A program made the translations under genes and the position numbers. Of a DNA stretch of 6,940 bases, positions 6,364-6,940 are shown one piece after another. Position 1 is the stretch's first letter; each line of letters begins with the position of its first letter. A model generated the notes under the pieces. The model was not told the origin of the DNA. It ran no database searches and saw only the letters and a program-made list of their open reading frames with translations. Source of the stretch: Clostridia bacterium (GTDB lineage Bacteria; Bacillota; Clostridia; Oscillospirales; CAG-382); contig CAAEPN010000197.1 in the NCBI GenBank assembly GCA_900757905.1, forward strand, positions 1 to 6,940. Reading direction: 5' to 3'.

Positions 6364-6940
6364 GTGCCGAATTTACTTAAAATGGGTGACTTCGACCTCA
6401 CGGTCGAATCGATCGTCCTTGTTCACCGCTGTACCTTTGAATACGGCTCCAATATCAGCGATTACCGTACCGGACGCGGTACGGCCGGGCTTGTTCTGTG
6501 CCTGTCGGGAAACGGCAGGTATGAGTTTGACGGCCAAGAGCTTATCCTTACGCCGGGACATATGCTGTTTTTGCCGGCCGACAGCCGGTATGTCGTGACA
6601 AGCGCCGAAAAAGACGAGCCGTTTCGCCATATCACCGTCAATTTCCGGCTTTCCGCGGCGCATGGCGAGGAAAATACGGCGTTCGAAGCAATTCTTGTGA
6701 ATCGTTTGCGCTATATCTCCTCTAAAGAGATTTCCGCCGTGTCGGAGGAGCTTTTGGAGCGGTTGGTTTCGGTCTGGCAGACTAAGACCTACGGCTTTGC
6801 CGTGCTTGCAAAGTCCATGCTCTATGAGATTTTATATCTGTATTTTGCCGACGCGGTGCGGCACGGCAGTTCAGATGACGATTACCGGAAAATTCTTCCG
6901 GCCAAGACCTTTTTGGACACGCACTATACCGAAGATCAGC
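6364..6940 (+). CDS. AraC-family transcriptional regulator, 3' end outside window
   Basis: The frame is open from GTG 6364 to the window end, giving 192 residues. Residues 42-76 have the cupin pattern of AraC-type sensor domains (GLVLCLSGNGRYEFDGQEL, then LTPGHMLFLPADSRY), the domain that usually binds a sugar. A helical segment follows (about 120-170), and the last visible residues, ILPAKTFLDTHYTEDQ (177-192), match the first helix of the AraC/XylS DNA-binding domain. The two helix-turn-helix motifs themselves lie beyond the edge. It begins 38 nt after the glycosidase stop, with no visible terminator or promoter between, so it probably belongs to the same operon and controls sugar genes here or downstream. 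Family is well supported by the cupin and helix start; ligand is unknown. Confidence 0.85.
   Translation, partial: MPNLLKMGDFDLTVESIVLVHRCTFEYGSNISDYRTGRGTAGLVLCLSGNGRYEFDGQELILTPGHMLFLPADSRYVVTSAEKDEPFRHITVNFRLSAAHGEENTAFEAILVNRLRYISSKEISAVSEELLERLVSVWQTKTYGFAVLAKSMLYEILYLYFADAVRHGSSDDDYRKILPAKTFLDTHYTEDQ

Overview
The window looks like a chromosomal segment of a mid-GC Firmicute, probably an uncultured gut Clostridia/Oscillospiraceae-type bacterium. This is inferred from strong AGGAG-type ribosome binding sites, a PcrA-type helicase, MerR/AraC/GH32-like sugar genes of the style common there, and an intergenic region packed with short-loop hairpins. No taxonomic marker is present, so the assignment is tentative. 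All real genes are on the + strand.

Layout: (1) 1-280, an intergenic region made almost entirely of consecutive inverted repeats (five clear hairpins and one weak one), ending in a plausible extended -10 promoter. (2) 281-2527, a complete PcrA/UvrD-type superfamily 1 DNA helicase with all canonical motifs and a C-terminal Tudor-like tail. (3) 2528-2630, a short gap holding a promoter with TTGACA and TATAGT elements separated by 19 nt, the over-long spacing typical of promoters activated by MerR-family proteins. (4) 2631-3284, a cytoplasmic SGNH/GDSL hydrolase whose codon use differs sharply from its neighbours. (5) 3322-5088, the most unusual gene: a MerR-type DNA-binding domain and dimerisation helix fused to a complete FGGY carbohydrate kinase of sedoheptulokinase-like type. 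(6) 5105-6325, a GH32/GH43-superfamily five-bladed beta-propeller glycosidase-like protein. (7) 6364 to the window end, an AraC-family regulator with an N-terminal cupin, cut off by the window edge at the start of its helix-turn-helix domain.

Genes 4 to 7 are closely spaced (gaps of 37, 16 and 38 nt), each with a good Shine-Dalgarno sequence, and no terminator is visible between them, so they read as one operon. The working model is an intracellular carbohydrate-processing operon. An esterase would remove acyl groups, the glycosidase would release a ketose-like sugar, and the kinase would phosphorylate it. The MerR domain fused to the kinase would sense the same sugar and switch on the operon from the 19-nt-spacer promoter, with the AraC protein as a second regulator. 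No transporter is in the window; it may lie downstream. The fusion of MerR to an apparently catalytically intact sugar kinase, with a MerR-type promoter in front of its own operon, is the observation most worth following up.
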